Shown: in pieces, positions 61,148-64,000 of the stretch
Position numbering within the stretch: position 1 is the first letter of the stretch
Layout of the letters: the number at the start of each line of letters is the position of its first letter
Assembly: GCF_030145145.1 (NCBI RefSeq)
Contig: NZ_JAQYWD010000025.1
Coordinates: 31,329 to 95,328 of the forward strand
Reading direction: 5' to 3'
DNA length: 64,000 bases
Origin: Desulfobacula sp.
Lineage (GTDB): Bacteria; Desulfobacterota; Desulfobacteria; Desulfobacterales; Desulfobacteraceae
Position numbers and translations under genes: made by a program
The notes under the pieces: generated by a model
Databases searched by the model: none
What the model was told of the DNA's origin: nothing
What the model saw: the letters and a program-made list of their open reading frames with translations, nothing else

Positions 61148-62374
61148 ATGATAAGTGACGTTTGCATCATTAATACGATTGAAAAAGAGGGCAAAATTCC
61201 TTTATTTGATTCTGTTGAATATGATAGTTATGATGAATTCTGGTCGTTTTGGTCGTTAGAGAACCCATACCAAGAAAACAGCAAAAGATTGCGGTATCAT
61301 TTAGGTCATTCATTAATGGCTAAGAAAATGAAGGATCTTCTTCATAACAACAAAAAAATAAAACCAATAATTTGTGATTTTCAAAAAGGTACGGGCAACT
61401 GGGATGCGGTTCAGGAACTTTACTTAGAAAAAACAAAAGATGTTGTAAGCCGTTTTGTTAATGATCCCACAGCCGAAAATATTATAAAAATAGAACCAAG
61501 CTGCATATCAGAATATGTTGCAGAAATTAAAACCGAAAAATTAAAAGATACATATAACCGGATTGTTAGCCGAACCCCTGCATTAATGGAGCCGATAAAA
61601 AAAGCTTACAGGGAACTCGCTCCAAACTATGAGAACTTCTATTACCTCTATAAATATAGAGACTTGAGTATTCCCGGCCTGCTTTTTGTACCCCAAAAGC
61701 TTGCTTCTATATATAAGTCATTCCCTTATGGAGAAAAAGTCATTTCTCCTTATATTTTCTTTGCCTCATTATATGCTTTGCATCAGTCTGCGCATTCCGA
61801 TACTGATTTTATAGATTCATTTTGGGTAAAAACGGGTTTCCCATTATTGGCTTGTATACAAAAAAATGGAGAAAAAAAGCGAGAAATTTGTATTGTTGAA
61901 GGAAAAAGGAGCGCATATATCTGGCTGTTTTTAGACTACCTTCGTTATATGTATGCATTTATGTTTCCTGAAGATAAAGATGATATAGATTGGCCGACCA
62001 TTGTGTATTTAGACTCACTGCCTGCAATTCATGGAGCTTCGTATATGGAAAGTGGGTTTCCTGCTGAAGCTATTTTTATCGATGCTACAAAAAAAGAAAC
62101 AAAAAAGAAACTCACAAATATACCAGATCCGATCCGTAGAGAATATTTTGCACGTTGTTTAGAAACTGGTATGAATCCCAGTCGAGAAGGCTGGGAGGAT
62201 GCGTTTATAGGTCATTGGATGCAACAAAACGCAATGATTTGTCCTCGTCCACCGAAAAAATCTTTCTCAAAGCGATTGTTGCCTTACTTAAAGATTTGGA
62301 TTAGGACAAGCAAGCCAGGTAAGGCAGCATTGGAAACTATTGATGAGTATTCAAAAAATGATCCCTCTAAGTAA
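61148..62374 (+). CDS. Hypothetical protein of the accessory operon
   Basis: 408 residues, soluble, no signal peptide. I do not recognise the family. Visible features: an aromatic-rich start (DSVEYDSYDEFWSFWSLENP), a helical middle with EPIKKAYRELAPNYENFYYLY, strands IVYLDSLPAIHGASYMESGF, and a basic C-terminus (SFSKRLLPYLKIWIRTSKPG). No catalytic signature stands out. A good RBS (AAAGGAGTAGTT) and its place between a glycosyltransferase and a kinase gene indicate a pathway-specific role. Confidence 0.7.
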   Translation: MISDVCIINTIEKEGKIPLFDSVEYDSYDEFWSFWSLENPYQENSKRLRYHLGHSLMAKKMKDLLHNNKKIKPIICDFQKGTGNWDAVQELYLEKTKDVVSRFVNDPTAENIIKIEPSCISEYVAEIKTEKLKDTYNRIVSRTPALMEPIKKAYRELAPNYENFYYLYKYRDLSIPGLLFVPQKLASIYKSFPYGEKVISPYIFFASLYALHQSAHSDTDFIDSFWVKTGFPLLACIQKNGEKKREICIVEGKRSAYIWLFLDYLRYMYAFMFPEDKDDIDWPTIVYLDSLPAIHGASYMESGFPAEAIFIDATKKETKKKLTNIPDPIRREYFARCLETGMNPSREGWEDAFIGHWMQQNAMICPRPPKKSFSKRLLPYLKIWIRTSKPGKAALETIDEYSKNDPSK

Positions 62375-63287
62375 GAATTTATGGGATGCGGTGTCAAATG
62401 TTACTGTGGACGATGTCAAAGAGACTCTTGAGGCAAACGGCGTCCCAGTTAAGCAACTTCGCATATTTAATTCAGGTTGGGACAGTTTTGTCTATTTATT
62501 GAATGAAACTCAAATAGTCCAAATTGCTAAGCGAAAGAATGTTGCAGTAAGAATCCGTGAGGAGATAAAGTTCCTAAAATTGTTACAAGGACGATTTGGC
62601 GTTGATGTTCCTATGTATAATTTAGTAATGGAATGTAATCTAGCAGGCGGACTTCTGGTTAGTTACACTTTCATTAAAGGTAACGCTATATCAGTTCACG
62701 ATTCAACTTCTTTGAAAGCAATTATTGAGGTTGTTAAATTCTGTAGCGAATTCCATAAAATCAGCAAAAAAAATGATATTAACCTTAGTAACTCTGTTGA
62801 CTTAAAGGTATTTCACCAAGAAGCAATCGAAGCTCAAAAAGTAATTAGTGATCATTTATCATCAGCTGAGAATTATTTATTAGACAGAGTGATGAATATT
62901 AATATTAAAACATCAGAACCAGTAAAAGTATGCATACACAACGATTTACGCCCTGCTCATATATTACAGAATGACTCTCAGATAGGCGTAATAGATTGGA
63001 AAGATCTTGCATGGGCCATGCCTTGGTTAGACTTTTTATGGTTATGGATTTACTGGGGTGATTCTATTTATCCAATTCTTTCCAGCTGCTATCAAGATTG
63101 GAATAGTTCCTGGGAAAAAAATATTGCTGTTGTTGGTCTCTGGAAATGTGCTCTTGAATATTGTTATGGATTACAGACAAATGATACAGAAAAAATTCGT
63201 ATAGCCAAGTTCGCGTTAAACCACGTGTTAACGGAACCTGGGCATCCTATCTACAGGCAATTTTATAGTGGGAACGCCTGCCTTTGA
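62343..63287 (+). CDS. Aminoglycoside-phosphotransferase-like kinase
   Basis: 314 residues. Protein-kinase-like fold of the APH/choline kinase family: N-lobe FNSGWDSFVYLLNETQIVQI with Lys in AKRKN, catalytic loop CIHNDLRPAHIL and metal-binding VIDWKDLAWAMPWLDFLW. It phosphorylates a small-molecule hydroxyl: either the operon's own product (self-protection) or a pathway intermediate. It overlaps the preceding gene by 32 bp. The start is uncertain among ATG 62343, ATG 62358 and TTG 62340. The usual Asn of HxDxxxxN is His here, as in some family members. Confidence 0.85.
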   Translation: MSIQKMIPLSKNLWDAVSNVTVDDVKETLEANGVPVKQLRIFNSGWDSFVYLLNETQIVQIAKRKNVAVRIREEIKFLKLLQGRFGVDVPMYNLVMECNLAGGLLVSYTFIKGNAISVHDSTSLKAIIEVVKFCSEFHKISKKNDINLSNSVDLKVFHQEAIEAQKVISDHLSSAENYLLDRVMNINIKTSEPVKVCIHNDLRPAHILQNDSQIGVIDWKDLAWAMPWLDFLWLWIYWGDSIYPILSSCYQDWNSSWEKNIAVVGLWKCALEYCYGLQTNDTEKIRIAKFALNHVLTEPGHPIYRQFYSGNACL

Positions 63288-63308
63288 AAATTTTTCAACA
63301 AAAAAATG

Positions 63309-63326
63309 AACCGGATTTCACCGGTT
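63309..63326 (+). terminator. Short hairpin after the accessory operon
   Basis: AACCGG (63309-63314) and CCGGTT (63321-63326) with a 6-nt loop, then ATTTAT. Small stem, 22 bp after the last stop; possible weak terminator. Confidence 0.4.
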
Positions 63327-63336
63327 ATTTATAGTG

Positions 63337-63361
63337 TTCAATGCGCCTGCGGCGCATTGAA
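63337..63361. repeat. Perfect 11-bp hairpin with 3-nt loop
   Basis: TTCAATGCGCC (63337-63347), loop TGC, GGCGCATTGAA (63351-63361). It abuts and shares bases with the attC-like palindrome that follows and is far more GC-rich than the surrounding DNA. Confidence 0.75.
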
Positions 63362-63454
63362 TGCCGAGTTGAGTTGAGTTTCTCGCCCGCCGCAGGCACA
63401 TAGAACAACGAGTTCGAGCGGACATCCTTATCAGTCGCAGCTCAACTCGGCATT
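63360..63454. repeat. attC-like 95-bp palindromic site
   Basis: Outer arms AATGCCGAGTTGAG (63360-63373) and CTCAACTCGGCATT (63441-63454) are perfectly complementary, enclosing about 67 bp with only partial internal pairing. Integron attC sites have this layout, with typical arms like AACGCCGAGTTGAG and CTCAACTCGGCGTT. Here both arms carry the matched change that turns GTT into ATT, so the recombination triplet does not fit the GTTRRRY consensus. Located 73 bp after the accessory operon, where an attC would be expected. The remaining gap to 63640 shows nothing else. Confidence 0.45.
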
Positions 63455-63640
63455 ATGTTTTCGAATAATGTAAAAATTGAAACTTATTGGCAGTAAAATG
63501 GAAAAAAGATTTCAGGGAGGAACTTATTGAATAGTGATGGGCTTTAATTTTCCCAATCAATTATATCTGAACTGCAACTATAGTGTGTTTAGGGTATTTC
63601 CCGTATAACACAAAGTTTAAAATACTCAGAGGGCAAACAA

Positions 63641-63940
63641 ATGAGTGAAAAACCTTTTAATATCTTAAGCCTGAATGGTGGAGGAGTCAGAGGTATCTTT
63701 CAGGCAATGTTTTTAAAACACCTTCAAAAAGAGTTGAATGCTCCTTTATATGAAACATTCGATTTGATAGCAGGGACATCCACAGGCTCTATTATTGCGT
63801 CAGCGGTAGCATTAGATATTGATATAAGCAGAATAATAGATTTATATCGAAATAAAGCAGAAACAATATTTAAATCTAAATTTTGTTCATCTATTAGGAG
63901 GGGTGTTGATCGCCGCGTAGTTCTGGCATCAATTTCCTGA
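63641..63940 (+). pseudogene. Patatin-like phospholipase, truncated
   Basis: 99 codons. The N-terminus is a clear patatin: ILSLNGGGVRGIFQAM (oxyanion loop GGGxRG) and IAGTSTGSIIASA (nucleophile elbow GTSTG). Patatins have 280 or more residues with a later catalytic Asp, absent here. The patatin-like sequence ends near SSIRRG (about 63904), after which the frame continues with unrelated residues to a stop. Patatin phospholipases of this kind serve as effectors in some antiphage systems (CapV in CBASS); no cyclase gene is visible in the window. Truncation by insertion is likely. Confidence 0.75.
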
Positions 63941-64000
63941 TTGTTTTGATCAGATATAGAGATTTCCACTATACTTTTAACAAGTCGTACAAACCCGACT
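63902..64000. mobile_element. Possible left end of an insertion sequence disrupting the patatin gene
   Basis: From about TGTTGATCGCCGCGTAGTTC (63902-63921) the composition changes and the patatin frame is lost. The TG start and a nearby CTGAT...ATCAG inverted pair (63938-63954) could belong to an IS end, perhaps IS21-like. The element continues past the window, so neither transposase nor target duplication can be checked. Confidence 0.35.

Overview
The window looks like a piece of chromosome from a strictly anaerobic sulfate-reducing deltaproteobacterium of the Desulfobacterales (Desulfobacteraceae-like). The signs are several HdrA-type flavoproteins with HdrB/HdrC/MvhD/FrhB partners, a selenocysteine-containing HdrD-like Fe-S protein, an octaheme c-type cytochrome, DsrE and rhodanese proteins, indolepyruvate:ferredoxin oxidoreductase, a 2-hydroxyacyl-CoA dehydratase/benzoyl-CoA reductase activator, and heavy use of sigma-54 promoters. 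The genus is not determined here.

Layout. 1-7.9 kb: dehydratase-activator ATPase, LpxR-like outer-membrane protein, TPR protein, cold-shock protein, then a sigma-54-driven pair of a CGGC-domain protein and an HdrD-like protein whose in-frame TGA (4474-4476) reads as selenocysteine with a SECIS-type hairpin; SelO, a 140-bp MITE-like element, a small three-repeat Cys protein and a rubrerythrin-like protein follow. 8-23.2 kb (minus strand): one long operon encoding a modular Hdr complex (HdrA with an inserted NfnB/GltD module, MvhD, FrhB-like flavoprotein, a double HdrA with a response-regulator receiver domain inside it, HdrC, HdrB) book-ended by three two-component proteins, one of them a kinase with a CxxCH motif in its predicted periplasmic sensor. 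It starts at a near-consensus sigma-54 promoter. 23.3-27.3 kb: two NifX-like proteins (one with its own sigma-54 promoter), an NtrC-type activator, and a CDF transporter fused to a NifX-like domain. 27.4-33 kb: metF, apt, mtnP, an orphan TRAP binding protein under a twin-palindrome operator, a SAM hydrolase and a CYTH protein. 33-41.3 kb: a periplasmic electron-transfer regulon around a second NtrC-type activator: thioredoxin/four-cluster ferredoxin/cytochrome b in one direction, and DsrE, triple rhodanese lipoprotein, degenerate cytochrome, octaheme cytochrome and cytochrome b in the other. 41.6-44.6 kb: a sigma-54-driven cytochrome bd operon whose cydA carries an internal deletion plus frameshift, then cydB, a CydX-like 30-residue peptide and rubredoxin. 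44.6-52.2 kb: a palindromic repeat, GspA/GspB-like proteins, iorAB and acetoacetyl-CoA synthetase. 52.4-64 kb: an AT-rich accessory island that opens with an integron-type integrase and a region with seven GTGTTA boxes, continues with a translationally coupled operon of sugar/nucleoside-tailoring enzymes (nucleoside deoxyribosyltransferase-like, GT-B, DegT aminotransferase, radical SAM/SPASM, LmbE deacetylase, GT2, unknown, APH-like kinase), and ends at an attC-like palindrome and a truncated patatin.

How it fits together. Six -24/-12 promoters with exact GG-N10-GC spacing drive electron-transfer operons, and the window supplies two sigma-54 activators whose PAS domains carry cysteine clusters. 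This suggests redox- or electron-acceptor-responsive control of the Hdr complex, the selenoprotein, the periplasmic cytochrome system and cytochrome bd. The strongest candidates for undescribed biology are the receiver-domain-bearing HdrA operon and the integrase-linked biosynthetic operon. All functional statements rest on motif reading by eye; no database search was run.
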